Shown: positions 24,896 to 32,686, counted from the stretch's first letter. The stretch is 64,000 nucleotides of DNA from Streptomyces justiciae (GCF_015163075.1 NZ_JADDXU010000001.1:248001-312000), one strand, 5' to 3'. The notes: generated by a model not told the origin, from the letters alone. Made by a program: numbers and translations.

Positions 24896-26212
24896 TCACT
24901 GGTCCAGGTTGTTGTCGATGGTCTTCACGGCGTTGTCCCAGGCTTCCTTGGGCGACTTGCCCTGGGTCACCAGGACCACACCGTTGTCGGTCAGGCCCTG
25001 CTGGATGATCTGGTCCTTCGGGCCGATCGTCTGCACGGGGATGTTCTTGGCGGCCTCGGCGAAGATCGTGCCGATCGGCGCGTCACCGGTCATGTCGTTC
25101 TTCGCGCTCTTCACCGCGTCCGAGTCGTACGCGGCCGGGGTGCTCGGGAAGCTGCCCTGGACGGCGAAGAGCTTGGCCTGCTGCTCCGGGGCGGTCAGCC
25201 AGGCGGCGAGCTTGGCGGCCTCCTCGGTGTTCTTGCCGGACTTGGGCACGGTCAGGAAGGAACCGCCCCAGTTGCCGGACTTCGGCGCCTGGGCGACGTC
25301 CCACTTGCCCTTGGCGTCGGCCTTCGACTTGCCCTTGATGTAGCCGAGCATCCACGGCGGGCAGGACATCGCCGCGAACTTGCTGTTGGCGATGGTGGTG
25401 TCCCAGGCGGGCTGGAACTGCGTCTGGTTGCCGACGAGTCCGGCCTCGGCGGCCTCGGCGGTGAGGTCGAAGGCGGACTTCACAGCCGGGTTGGTCTTGT
25501 AGATGACCTTGCCGGAGGAGTCGTAGAACCGCTCGGTCTCACTGCTGAGGATGGCCTGCAGCAGACCGCCGGGGGAGTCCAGGAAGGTCGTGCCCTTGGC
25601 CTTCTTCTGGTACTGCTTGCCGACGTCGACGAGCTTGTCCCAGCTGCCCGCCCACAGCTTGCCGACTTCCTCGCGGTCGGTGGGCAGACCGGCGGCCTTG
25701 AACAGGTCCGTGCGGTAGCAGATGGCCATCGGGCCGACGTCCGTGCCGACGCCGATGGTCTGGCCGCCGGAGGTGGTGGCCTGCTTCCACTTCCAGTCCA
25801 GGTAGTCGCTTTCCTTGCCGTACTTCGACAGGTCGAGCAGCTTGTCGGACTGGGTCTGGACGACCTCGGCGATGTTGCCGACCTCGACCATCTGGATGTC
25901 CTGGAGACCACTGTTGGTGGTGAGGTGGTTGATGAGCGCGGGGTAGTAGTTCTCGTTGCGCTCGACGACCGTCTGCTCGATGTGGATGTTGGGGTGGAGC
26001 TTCTCGTACTCCTTGTACAGGCCGGACTCCTTGAAGCCGGCGGTGCCGAAGAGGCCGAGGGTGATCGTGGTCTTGCCGCCGCCACCGCCCGACGACTCGT
26101 TGCTGTCGTCGTTGCCGTCGTCGGCACAGCCGGCCAGCAGCCCGGCGCCCAGCGACGCCACGGCCGCCAGGACCACCACCCTGCGACGGGCGGTTCGGGT
26201 ACGTGCTCGCAT
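24896..26212 (-). CDS. cebE: Cello-oligosaccharide-binding lipoprotein of the ABC transporter
   Basis: 438 residues. The signal peptide (R-T-R-T-A-R-R-R-V-V-V-L-A-A-V-A-S-L-G-A) ends in a lipobox L-L-A-G-C (Cys at ~29), so the mature protein is tethered outside the membrane. A Ser/Gly-rich spacer follows, then an extracellular family 1 solute-binding fold (T-I-T-L-G-L-F-G-T-A-G-F-K-E-S-G-L). ATG 26212 has AGGAGG 6 nt upstream. First gene of cebEFG; the CebR operator lies 116 nt upstream. Captures cellobiose and cellotriose by analogy with CebE of S. coelicolor and S. scabies. Confidence 0.93.
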   Translation of the reverse strand: MRARTRTARRRVVVLAAVASLGAGLLAGCADDGNDDSNESSGGGGGKTTITLGLFGTAGFKESGLYKEYEKLHPNIHIEQTVVERNENYYPALINHLTTNSGLQDIQMVEVGNIAEVVQTQSDKLLDLSKYGKESDYLDWKWKQATTSGGQTIGVGTDVGPMAICYRTDLFKAAGLPTDREEVGKLWAGSWDKLVDVGKQYQKKAKGTTFLDSPGGLLQAILSSETERFYDSSGKVIYKTNPAVKSAFDLTAEAAEAGLVGNQTQFQPAWDTTIANSKFAAMSCPPWMLGYIKGKSKADAKGKWDVAQAPKSGNWGGSFLTVPKSGKNTEEAAKLAAWLTAPEQQAKLFAVQGSFPSTPAAYDSDAVKSAKNDMTGDAPIGTIFAEAAKNIPVQTIGPKDQIIQQGLTDNGVVLVTQGKSPKEAWDNAVKTIDNNLDQ

Positions 26213-26723
26213 TGAGTCCTCCTGTTGCCCTGACGTGCCGACCCCCCGGCCAACTGCATTGTTGGGCCCGTTAGTTCTCGCGGCGGCTCGGGCGGGGAAC
26301 GTGCGGGATGTGTATGTGTCAGGTACTGTGGGAGCGCTCCCACCAGTGATGAGTTGAAGAGTCGTCGGTCTTGGCGGGGGTGTCAAGGGCACGGACAGGG
26401 CGATATCGCTTCGAGACTTTTCTTTCGCTGAACGGGGGAGGCTGATCTGTTCGTATGCGATGTGTCCGGTACGCGGGCGGCGTCCTTGGTGTGAAGGCCG
26501 TCCGCGCGACCGCGGGGGTGTCCGATGTTGCCTTCGCGAACTCCCCGTACACAGTGCTGCGTGCAAGTCTGAACGCACAGTGTTCCGGCAAGCGGAACCG
26601 AAGCGGAAGCGGAGGGCAGGTCCCCCTCGCGTCCGGAGCGAGGTGTTCGCCGCGGGATCGGGGTGCGATCACGGCTGTTAGATTCCAGGCCAACACAGGT
26701 TCGACGGCGGGAGGCGGAGCCAC
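26213..26723. other. 511-nt cebE-cebR divergent intergenic region
   Basis: Separates the minus-strand cebE from the plus-strand cebR. Its main element is the CebR palindrome at 26328-26343. The cebR-proximal part holds a TTAGAT hexamer near 26680 that could be a -10 box. No gene is supported here. Confidence 0.6.
26328..26343. promoter_or_regulatory. CebR operator upstream of cebEFG (perfect palindrome)
   Basis: GTGGGAGCGCTCCCAC is a perfect 16-bp palindrome containing the full 14-bp CebR consensus TGGGAGCGCTCCCA. It lies 116 nt upstream of the cebE start. CebR releases it when cellobiose or cellotriose binds (established for streptomycetes). Confidence 0.93.
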
Positions 26724-27779
26724 ATGGCAAGCCACGGGGCGCGAGCTCGGAGCGGTGGCCGACCCACCCTCGAAGAGGTGGCCGCACGCGCCGGTGTCGG
26801 GCGGGGCACGGTCTCCCGGGTGATCAACGGCTCGCCGCGGGTCAGTGACGCGACCCGGGCGGCGGTGGAGGCCGCGGTCGCGGAGCTCGGGTACGTCCCG
26901 AACACGGCGGCCCGCGCGCTCGCGGCGAACCGCACGGACGCGATCGCGCTGGTCGTCCCCGAGCCGGAGACCCGCTTCTTCGCGGAGCCCTACTTCTCGG
27001 ACATGCTGAAGGGCGTCGCGGCGGAACTGGCCGACACCGAGATGCAGTTGCTGCTGATCTTCGCGGGCAACGACAAGGAGCGCCGCCGGCTCGCCCAGTA
27101 CCTGGCCGCGCACCGGGTCGACGGTGTCCTGCTGGTCTCGGTGCACGCCGACGACCCGCTGCCCGACCTGCTGTCCCAGCTGGAGATCCCGGCGGTGATC
27201 AGCGGCCCGCGCTCGGCGCTGGAGACGCTGCCCTCGGTCGACTCGGACAACTACGGCGGCGCCCGCCAGGCCGTCGAGCACCTGCTGTCCCGCGGCCACC
27301 ACCGCATCGCCCACATCACCGGCCGCCTCGACGTGTACGGCGCCCAGCGCCGCGTCGACGGCTACCGCGACGCCCTGCGGGACGCGGGGCAGACGGTGGA
27401 CGAGGCCCTGATCGAGGCGGGCGACTTCACCGAGGAGGGCGGCACCCGGGCGATGGCGGCGCTGCTGTCCCGCTGCCCCGACATCGACGCGGTCTTCGCC
27501 GCCTCCGACGTCACGGCGGCCGGCGCCCGCCAGGCCCTCCGCGAGGCGGGCCGCCGCATCCCCGACGACGTCGCCCTCGTCGGCTACGACGACTCCGCGA
27601 TAGCCCGCCACATGGAGCCGCCCCTCACCAGCGTCCGCCAGCCCATCGCGGAGATGGGCCGCCACATGATCAACCTCCTCCTGACCGAGATCGCGGACCG
27701 CAGGCCGACGGCCTCCAGGGAACTGGACCGGCGACAGGTGGTGCTGGTGACGGAGCTGGTGGAGCGGGCTTCGTCATAG
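26724..27779 (+). CDS. cebR: LacI-family repressor of cellobiose/cello-oligosaccharide utilisation
   Basis: 351 residues. The N-terminal LacI helix-turn-helix T-L-E-E-V-A-A-R-A-G-V-G-R-G-T-V-S-R-V-I-N-G is followed by the hinge and a periplasmic-binding-like effector domain (D-A-I-A-L-V-V-P-E-P-E-T-R-F-F, D-D-V-A-L-V-G-Y-D-D-S-A-I-A). ATG 26724 follows a weak GGAGGCGGAG. Divergent from cebE, with the CebR boxes upstream of cebE and on the bglC start. Binds cellobiose/cellotriose as inducers in related species; also the control point that links cellulose sensing to virulence in S. scabies. Confidence 0.93.
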   Translation: MASHGARARSGGRPTLEEVAARAGVGRGTVSRVINGSPRVSDATRAAVEAAVAELGYVPNTAARALAANRTDAIALVVPEPETRFFAEPYFSDMLKGVAAELADTEMQLLLIFAGNDKERRRLAQYLAAHRVDGVLLVSVHADDPLPDLLSQLEIPAVISGPRSALETLPSVDSDNYGGARQAVEHLLSRGHHRIAHITGRLDVYGAQRRVDGYRDALRDAGQTVDEALIEAGDFTEEGGTRAMAALLSRCPDIDAVFAASDVTAAGARQALREAGRRIPDDVALVGYDDSAIARHMEPPLTSVRQPIAEMGRHMINLLLTEIADRRPTASRELDRRQVVLVTELVERASS

Positions 27780-27796
27780 CACGCGGAATGTTGGTG

Positions 27797-27813
27797 ACAT
27801 ACACTTCCTATGT
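27797..27813. promoter_or_regulatory. Candidate operator of the VapBC-like pair
   Basis: ACATA at 27797-27801 and TATGT at 27809-27813 form an inverted repeat with a 7-nt spacer, 27 nt upstream of the antitoxin start. Toxin-antitoxin pairs normally bind such sites to autoregulate. The arms are short, so this is tentative. Confidence 0.35.
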
Positions 27814-27839
27814 ACATCGCGGACATGGAGGTGGGCGAG

Positions 27840-28073
27840 ATGAGCGTGACCCAGATCGATCTGGATGACGAGGCGCTCGCCGAGGCGATGCGGCTCATGG
27901 GGTCCACGACCAAGAAGGACACGGTCAACGCGGCCCTGCGGGACTATGTGGCGCGCGTCAGACGTCTCGAAGCCGCCGAGAAGCTGGCGGCGCGGGGCGA
28001 GCGCGGCGAGTTCGACGCGGCGGCCGCGGCCCACGACGACGCCAAGCGCGTGCGTCGGGCGGCCTTCGAGTGA
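27840..28073 (+). CDS. VapB-type antitoxin (type II TA)
   Basis: 77 residues, M-S-V-T-Q-I-D-L-D-D-E-A-L-A-E-A-M-R-L-M-G-S, with a ribbon-helix-helix N-terminus and T-T-K-K-D-T-V-N-A-A-L-R-D-Y-V-A-R, characteristic of the VapB family that pairs with PIN toxins. The charged C-terminus would wrap around the toxin. ATG 27840 is chosen because GGAGG lies 8 nt upstream; an in-frame ATG at 27810 would add ten residues. The stop overlaps the toxin's GTG start, so the antitoxin is made first and the two are coupled. Confidence 0.87.
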   Translation: MSVTQIDLDDEALAEAMRLMGSTTKKDTVNAALRDYVARVRRLEAAEKLAARGERGEFDAAAAAHDDAKRVRRAAFE

Positions 28074-28477
28074 TCACGTACCTTCTGGACACCTCGGCGC
28101 TGTGGTACCTCTTCCGGACCCCTGGCGCTCTGAGGGCCTGGGAGGGGCACCTCGCCGCAGGCGCCTTCCATATCTGTGAGCTCACGCGTACCGAGTTCCT
28201 CTGCTCCGCCACGGGGCCGGCCCACCGGGACGACCTGGCCGACGAGTTGGACGCCATGTGCCATCTCTCGCCGGTTCCGAAGGGTGCGTGGCGCTGGGGC
28301 GACGCGGCTCAGTACAAGCTCACGCAGTACGGGCAGCATCGTGCCGCGGGCGCCGTCGATCTCCTGGTGTGCGCCACCGCGGTTCATCACGGTCACACGG
28401 TGCTTCATGCGGACAACGACTTCGTGACCGTCGCCGCGGTGTTGAAGGAAGTCGACCAGCGGGACGCCCGCACCTGA
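28070..28477 (+). CDS. PIN-domain VapC-type toxin ribonuclease
   Basis: 135 residues with the PIN acidic set: Asp7 in L-L-D-T-S-A-L-W, Glu in T-R-T-E-F-L, Asp in G-A-V-D-L-L-V-C-A-T-A and Asp in L-H-A-D-N-D-F. These bind Mg and cut RNA in VapC toxins, often tRNA or rRNA. GTG start at 28070 overlaps the antitoxin stop (GTGA). Flanked by conserved chromosomal genes rather than a mobile element. Looks intact. Confidence 0.87.
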   Translation: MITYLLDTSALWYLFRTPGALRAWEGHLAAGAFHICELTRTEFLCSATGPAHRDDLADELDAMCHLSPVPKGAWRWGDAAQYKLTQYGQHRAAGAVDLLVCATAVHHGHTVLHADNDFVTVAAVLKEVDQRDART

Positions 28478-28508
28478 ACGACGGCCGGTTGTCCGGAGCC
28501 GCGCCCCC

Positions 28509-29027
28509 TCAGCCCCCTAGTGCCAACCGCCACACGGTCTCGCCCTCCTGTTCCTCCTCCGTCGGGGACAGACCCGCCGCTCTCGCCACTGCCGCTGACG
28601 CGGTGTGGGTGGGGTGGATGTGGGCGGTGATCGTGCGGACGTAGTGCCGGATCAGCCAGGTGACCAGGGCGCGGGCGGCTTCGGCGGCGTAGCCGTGGCC
28701 CTGCCAGGGGGTGCCGACGATCCAGGCGATCTCGGCCTCGCGGTGGCCGGTGACCGTGGCCTGGACGGTGCCGATGAGGCGGTCTTCCGCGCGGTGGCGC
28801 AGCACCCAGTTGTGCCAGGAGACGGTCGGATGCGGGGAACCGGCCACGAGGCGTTCGTAGCGCTCCCGCAGTTCCTCGGGCGAGAGGGGCGCGCCGCCGA
28901 TGAACGTGTGCAGCGCCGGGTCCCCGAGGACGACGGCCATCTCCTCGGCGTGGGTCACGCTCAGGGGCAGGAGGTCCAGGCGGGGGGTGTGGATCGCGCC
29001 GGTGGGCGCGGGAGCGGGCTCGGTCAC
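28509..29027 (-). CDS. GNAT-family N-acetyltransferase (RimJ/RimL-like)
   Basis: 172 residues. I-H-T-P-R-L-D-L-L-P-L-S opens as in RimJ/RimL-type acetyltransferases; the acetyl-CoA site is W-I-V-G-T-P-W-Q-G-H-G-Y-A-A-E-A-A-R (Q-x-x-G-x-G/A), followed by helix A-L-V-T-W-L-I. GTG start at 29027. No signal or membrane segment. The acceptor could be a protein N-terminus or a small molecule. It converges with vapC and lies downstream of the tetR-like gene on the same strand after a 58-nt gap. Confidence 0.9.
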   Translation of the reverse strand: MTEPAPAPTGAIHTPRLDLLPLSVTHAEEMAVVLGDPALHTFIGGAPLSPEELRERYERLVAGSPHPTVSWHNWVLRHRAEDRLIGTVQATVTGHREAEIAWIVGTPWQGHGYAAEAARALVTWLIRHYVRTITAHIHPTHTASAAVARAAGLSPTEEEQEGETVWRLALGG

Positions 29028-29085
29028 CGTCGGGAGTCTAGGCGCCGGTGCGGTCCCCGGCGTACGAGGGACGCGCCGGTGCGTC

Positions 29086-29661
29086 TCAAGTCGCTTCCTG
29101 CGTCAGGCACTTGAAGGCGGGGCGGAGAATCGCGGCGATCCGGTCGGCGGGGGCGTCCTGGAGGGCGGGCAGGGCGAGGAGCTGGTGGCCGATGGTGATG
29201 CCGACCATCGCGGTGACGACCAGCGCGGCGCGCAGTTCGGCGTCGTCGGCGGAGGGCAGCGCGGCGGCGAGGGAGTCGATCTGCCCGCCCAGCGCCCGGC
29301 GCGCGTGATCCGCCGCGTCCGGATCGGTGAGCATCGAGCGCAGGCTGGCCAGGGTGCCGTCGGGCAGCCCGCCGAGCTTGATGTCCAGCGAGGTGAGGAG
29401 CTGGTCGACGAGCGCGTCCGGGTCGCTGCCCGCGGGCGGCGGTGTGGTGGCCTGGACGGCCTCGGCGAACAGTTCCCGTTTCGTGCCGAAGTGCTGCATG
29501 ACCAGCGCCGGGTCCACGCCCGCCGCCGCGGCCACGGCCCGGACGGTGGTCCGCTCGAACCCGCGCTCGGCGAACAGGGCACGGGCGCTGTCCAGGATGC
29601 GGGCCCGGGTGGCCCGGCGGCGATCGGCTCGGGTCGGGGCGGGTTCCGGATGGTCGGTCAC
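29086..29661 (-). CDS. TetR-family transcriptional regulator
   Basis: 191 residues. N-terminal HTH: R-A-R-I-L-D-S-A-R-A-L-F-A-E-R-G-F-E-R-T-T-V-R-A-V-A-A-A-A-G-V-D-P-A-L-V-M-Q-H-F-G-T-K-R-E-L-F, with recognition helix near V-D-P-A-L-V. The variable C-terminal domain is helical. GTG start at 29661. It is divergent from the SnoaL-like gene, and the short gap holds two copies of one palindromic site (29666-29687 and 29713-29734), one 5 bp before this start and one at the neighbour's start. That strongly suggests autorepression and control of the neighbour. Ligand unknown. Confidence 0.93.
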   Translation of the reverse strand: MTDHPEPAPTRADRRRATRARILDSARALFAERGFERTTVRAVAAAAGVDPALVMQHFGTKRELFAEAVQATTPPPAGSDPDALVDQLLTSLDIKLGGLPDGTLASLRSMLTDPDAADHARRALGGQIDSLAAALPSADDAELRAALVVTAMVGITIGHQLLALPALQDAPADRIAAILRPAFKCLTQEAT

Positions 29662-29665
29662 CGGT

Positions 29666-29687
29666 TCACTCTACAAGCGTTGACCGA
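29666..29687. promoter_or_regulatory. TetR operator, copy 2 (imperfect)
   Basis: TCACTCTACAAGCGTTGACC plus GA repeats the perfect site at 29713 with four changes. It lies directly upstream of the tetR start codon. Confidence 0.7.
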
Positions 29688-29712
29688 AGTGCGAGGGCGG
29701 CACTAGGCTCCT

Positions 29713-29734
29713 TCACTCAACAGGCGTTGAGTGA
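29713..29734. promoter_or_regulatory. TetR operator, copy 1 (perfect 9-bp inverted repeat)
   Basis: TCACTCAAC and GTTGAGTGA are exact complements around AGGC. The element overlaps the proposed GTG start of the SnoaL-like gene, so binding would block its transcription. Confidence 0.8.
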
Positions 29735-30162
29735 GTGGGGTGATCGATGTGCTGGGCCCTCGTGAGGTGCTGGCGCGCTACCACCAGGCCATGCGGGACA
29801 AGTCGGCGGATGAGCTGGCGGAGCTGTACGCGCGGGACGCGGTGCACGAGTTTCCGTTCACCGCTCCCGGCTTCCCGCCGCGCTACACCGGCCGGGAGGA
29901 GATCCGCGCGGGATACCGGGCCGCGTGGGGCGCGAGTCCCGTGCGGGTGGCGGAGATCCGGGACGTGGTCGTCCACGAGACCCGGGACCCGGAGGTGATC
30001 GTCGCCGAGCACACAGTGGTCGTGGCGGTGCCGGACGGGGCGGATGCCTTCACCGTGCCGGGGCTGCTGGTCCTGCGGGTGCGGGACGGGCTGCTGGTCC
30101 ATGTCCGCGACTACATGGACGGGTTCGGGCTGAGCAACGCCCGCAACGCAATCAGCCGGTGA
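29731..30162 (+). CDS. SnoaL/NTF2-like fold protein
   Basis: 143 residues. G-P-R-E-V-L-A-R-Y-H-Q-A-M-R-D-K-S-A-D-E-L-A-E-L-Y-A-R-D-A-V-H-E-F-P and Y-T-G-R-E-E-I-R-A-G-Y are typical of the SnoaL-like/NTF2-like group: small alpha-beta cone proteins that act as ketosteroid-isomerase-like enzymes or binding proteins. The C-terminal L-R-V-R-D-G-L-L-V-H-V-R-D-Y-M-D-G-F fits. The start is unsure: GTG 29731, 29740 or 29749 are in frame, and a leaderless start is possible because the operator covers this spot. Substrate unknown; controlled by the divergent TetR protein. Confidence 0.82.
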   Translation: MSGVIDVLGPREVLARYHQAMRDKSADELAELYARDAVHEFPFTAPGFPPRYTGREEIRAGYRAAWGASPVRVAEIRDVVVHETRDPEVIVAEHTVVVAVPDGADAFTVPGLLVLRVRDGLLVHVRDYMDGFGLSNARNAISR

Positions 30163-30193
30163 CCTCTTCCGAGGCCACCGGCTGATCAACCAG

Positions 30194-30267
30194 GGTGAGT
30201 GACGGGACTCGAACCCGCGGCATCCTGGACCACAACCAGGTGCTCTACCAGCTGAGCTACACCCACC
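30194..30267 (-). tRNA. tRNA-His (anticodon GTG)
   Basis: The minus strand folds with acceptor GTGGGTG paired to CACTCAC, D arm AGCTCAGCTGGTAGAGC, anticodon stem-loop CCTGGTTGTGGTCCAGG (GTG), T arm GCGGGTTCGAGTCCCGT, and discriminator C73 opposite the extra G at -1, both hallmarks of tRNA-His. CCA is not encoded. It lies downstream of orn. Confidence 0.97.
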
Positions 30268-30319
30268 ATGACCGGCGTGGGACTTTGTGGTGTTCCCTAC
30301 CGGCCGAGAAAAAGTGTAC

Positions 30320-30374
30320 AGGGTCCGAAGGGGTGCTCGCGCACGGCTTTTACGGCGCCCCTCCAGAGGACCCT
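30320..30374 (-). terminator. Hairpin terminator of orn
   Basis: AGGGTCC (30320-30326) pairs with GGACCCT (30368-30374), with an inner AGGGG/CCCCT pairing. On the minus strand a T-rich run (CTTTTTCTC) follows, giving a rare intrinsic-type terminator 8 nt after the orn stop. Confidence 0.6.
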
Positions 30375-30381
30375 CACCCGC

Positions 30382-30984
30382 CTACTGAGCAGGCAGTACG
30401 TGCTTCGCGGCGATCGTCCGCGCGGTGTCCGAGTCGGGTCCGGGCTGCGGTACGAAGATGGCCTCGCGGTAGTAGCGCAGTTCCGCGATGGACTCACGGA
30501 TGTCCGCGAGGGCGCGGTGGTTGCCGTTCTTCTCGGGGCTGTTGAAGTACGCCCGCGGGTACCAGCGCCGGGCCAGCTCCTTCACCGACGACACGTCGAC
30601 GATGCGGTAGTGGAGGTAGCTCTCCAGCTCCTTCATGTCCCGGGCGAGGAAGCCGCGGTCCGTGCCCACCGAGTTGCCGCACAGGGGGGCCTTGCCGGGT
30701 TCCTTCACATGCTCCCGGATGTAGGCGAGCACCTGCTCCTCGGCCTCGGGCAGCGTGGTGCCGCCGGCCAGCTCGTCGAGGAGCCCGGACGCGGTGTGCA
30801 TCTGACGCACCACCTCCGGCATCGTCTCCAGCGCCCGGGCCGGCGGGCGGATGACGATGTCCACTCCTTCGCCGAGTACGTTCAGCTCGGAGTCGGTGAC
30901 GAGGGCGGCTACCTCGATGAGAGCGTCGTCGGACAGCGAGAGGCCGGTCATCTCGCAGTCGATCCACACCATGCGATCGTTCAT
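30382..30984 (-). CDS. orn: Oligoribonuclease
   Basis: 200 residues, DEDDh 3'-5' exonuclease that clears 2-5 nt RNAs and pGpG, the breakdown product of c-di-GMP. Motifs: W-I-D-C-E-M-T-G-L (first Asp/Glu), H-T-A-S-G-L-L-D-E-L, D-M-K-E-L-E-S-Y-L-H-Y-R-I-V-D-V-S-S-V-K-E-L-A-R-R-W-Y-P, and H-R-A-L-A-D-I-R-E-S-I (final His/Asp). ATG 30984. Directly downstream of adpA on the same strand (131-nt gap), the standard Streptomyces arrangement. It would link to the GGDEF/EAL protein in this window by finishing c-di-GMP degradation. Confidence 0.96.
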   Translation of the reverse strand: MNDRMVWIDCEMTGLSLSDDALIEVAALVTDSELNVLGEGVDIVIRPPARALETMPEVVRQMHTASGLLDELAGGTTLPEAEEQVLAYIREHVKEPGKAPLCGNSVGTDRGFLARDMKELESYLHYRIVDVSSVKELARRWYPRAYFNSPEKNGNHRALADIRESIAELRYYREAIFVPQPGPDSDTARTIAAKHVLPAQ

Positions 30985-31115
30985 GCGAACACCCTAAAGC
31001 TGGCGTCGTGGTTTGGGAGGACCGGTGGTGCAGCCAGTCTCCTCACCGGCGCCACGGCACGGCTGAACGCCGGACGGGCTGAGATGCCCGACCGGCGTCA
31101 TCGAGGGCGCCGCCC

Positions 31116-32309
31116 CTACGACCCGCTGCGCTGCCCCGGCAGGCTCGCCGACAGCTGCGCCCCGGAACCCACCGCGCTCGCCGCCGCCGTACGACGGGTC
31201 TGCAACGGGACCGGACCGGCCTCCGGGTGGAGGAGCGGCGGCGGCCCGGACGGGGCCCCGCTGCTGTCGGCCTCGGCCGGCTTGTCGCTCTGCGGCCGGC
31301 GCGCGCGGTACGCGGCCCGGTACGCGGCGGGCGACGAGCCCAGCTGGCGGCGGAAGTGCCCGCGCAGCGCCACCGGCGAACGGAAGCCGCAGCGGCCCGC
31401 GACCTCGTCCACCGAGTAGTCCGACGTCTCCAGCAGACGCTGCGCCTGCAGCACCCGCTGCGTGATCAGCCACTGGAGCGGGGCCGACCCGGTCAGCGAG
31501 CGGAAGCGGCGGTCGAACGTACGACGGCTCATGTACGCCCTGGCCGCGAGCGTCTCCACGTCGAACTGTTCGTGGAGGTGCTCCAGCGCCCAGGCGACGA
31601 CCTCGGCGAGCGGGTCGGCGCCGATCTCCTCAGGTAAAGACCTGTCGAGATAGCGCTCCTGACCGCCCGACCGGCGCGGGGGCACGACCAGACGCCGGGC
31701 CAGCGCGCCCGCCGCCTCGTTGCCGTGGTCCGTCCGCACGATGTGGAGACAGAGGTCGATGCCCGCCGCCGTGCCGGCGGAGGTCAGCACGTCCCCGTCG
31801 TCGACGAAGAGTTCTCTCGGATCCACGTGCACCGACGGATAGCGCTTGGCCAGCGTCGGTGCGTACATCCAGTGTGTGGTCGCGGGGCGGCCGTCCAGCA
31901 GGCCCGCCGCGGCGAGGACGAAGGCACCCGTGCACAGCCCGACGATGCGGGCGCCTTCCTCATGGGCCCGGCGCAGTGCGTCGAGCGCTTCCTCGGGCGG
32001 TGGTGAGGTGATCGAACGCCAGGCCGGCACGACGACCGTGCCCGCCCGTGAGATCGCCTCCAGGCCATGTGGCGCGGTGAGTTCCAGGCCCCCTGTGGTC
32101 CGCAGTGGGCCTTCCTCGCCGCCGCACACCAGCAGTCGGTAGCGCGGCACGCCGGCGTCCTGGCGGTCGATCCCGAACACCGACAGCGGTATGGAACTCT
32201 CGAAGATGGGGCCGCCGCTGAACAGCAGCACCGCGACGATCTCCTTGCGGCGTCGCCCGGAAAGCTTCCGGGCCGCGGCTTCCGGCGCGGCAGTGGAGTC
32301 GTGGCTCAT
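31116..32309 (-). CDS. adpA: AraC/GATase1-type pleiotropic developmental regulator AdpA (TTA-containing)
   Basis: 397 residues. The N-terminal DJ-1/PfpI/GATase1-like dimerisation domain (~20-205, A-V-L-L-F-S-G-G-P-I-F-E-S-S-I-P-L, I-V-G-L-C-T-G-A-F-V-L-A-A-A-G-L-L-D-G) precedes a two-HTH AraC domain (~230-350, L-A-A-R-A-Y-M-S-R-R-T-F-D-R-R-F-R-S-L-T-G, R-C-G-F-R-S-P-V-A-L-R-G-H-F-R-R). Residue 225 is encoded by TTA (31635-31637), between the domains, making translation depend on the bldA tRNA, as is known for adpA (bldH). AdpA controls aerial growth and secondary metabolism. ATG 32309; a 377-nt upstream region holds repeats. Confidence 0.97.
   Translation of the reverse strand: MSHDSTAAPEAAARKLSGRRRKEIVAVLLFSGGPIFESSIPLSVFGIDRQDAGVPRYRLLVCGGEEGPLRTTGGLELTAPHGLEAISRAGTVVVPAWRSITSPPPEEALDALRRAHEEGARIVGLCTGAFVLAAAGLLDGRPATTHWMYAPTLAKRYPSVHVDPRELFVDDGDVLTSAGTAAGIDLCLHIVRTDHGNEAAGALARRLVVPPRRSGGQERYLDRSLPEEIGADPLAEVVAWALEHLHEQFDVETLAARAYMSRRTFDRRFRSLTGSAPLQWLITQRVLQAQRLLETSDYSVDEVAGRCGFRSPVALRGHFRRQLGSSPAAYRAAYRARRPQSDKPAEADSSGAPSGPPPLLHPEAGPVPLQTRRTAAASAVGSGAQLSASLPGQRSGS
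31635..31637 (-). promoter_or_regulatory. bldA-dependent TTA leucine codon of adpA
   Basis: Plus-strand TAA read as minus-strand TTA, codon 225 of adpA (R-S-L-P-E-E). TTA is the rarest codon in streptomycetes and is decoded only by the bldA tRNA, so it acts as a translational switch. Confidence 0.95.
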
Positions 32310-32686
32310 ACTGCTAAGCCCCCCTCGGTGGTCGCGGCTCCTCGGTTGTGTCGCTCCTGCACGTTTCCCCTCGGTCCTGCACGAGTCCCCCGCCGTAAGA
32401 CGTCAAGATCGAATCTACTGTGTCCCGTGGTGCCGGGGTGACCAGTTCGGCAACCGGCACATTGTCGACATGGCAACTTGGCGTGAAGCATTCGATCACG
32501 AAGCGTTGCACTCAGGGGCCGTGCAGGGAAGTGCGCCTCGTCGCAGTGGCCAATCCACGTAGGGTGCGAAGGGGCCCCGGGACCCTTTCCGTGCAGGTCG
32601 AACGGGGGGTGGGGGGTGTCACCGGCAACGGATGCGCGGGGCCGAGAAGTTGGCTGAAAAGATACGGGTCCGTGCGCGGAAACCGG
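32310..32686. other. adpA upstream regulatory region (377 nt)
   Basis: Non-coding stretch before adpA. It contains a 16-bp imperfect direct repeat (TCCTGCACG-nn-TCCCC at 32355 and 32375, 20 bp apart) and TGGCGTGAAG at 32479-32488, which fits the AdpA-binding consensus TGGCSNGWWY at 9 of 10 positions. No convincing gene is seen. Confidence 0.6.
32355..32390. repeat. Direct repeat two helical turns apart in the adpA promoter region
   Basis: TCCTGCACGTTTCCCC (32355-32370) and TCCTGCACGAGTCCCC (32375-32390) differ only at two positions. The 20-bp spacing places both on one DNA face. Confidence 0.6.

Noticed and set aside
26460..26823. Possible small gene in the cebE-cebR gap
   Set aside because: No RBS, Arg/Ser-rich composition, and it runs into cebR in another frame. 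The gap is better read as a regulatory region.
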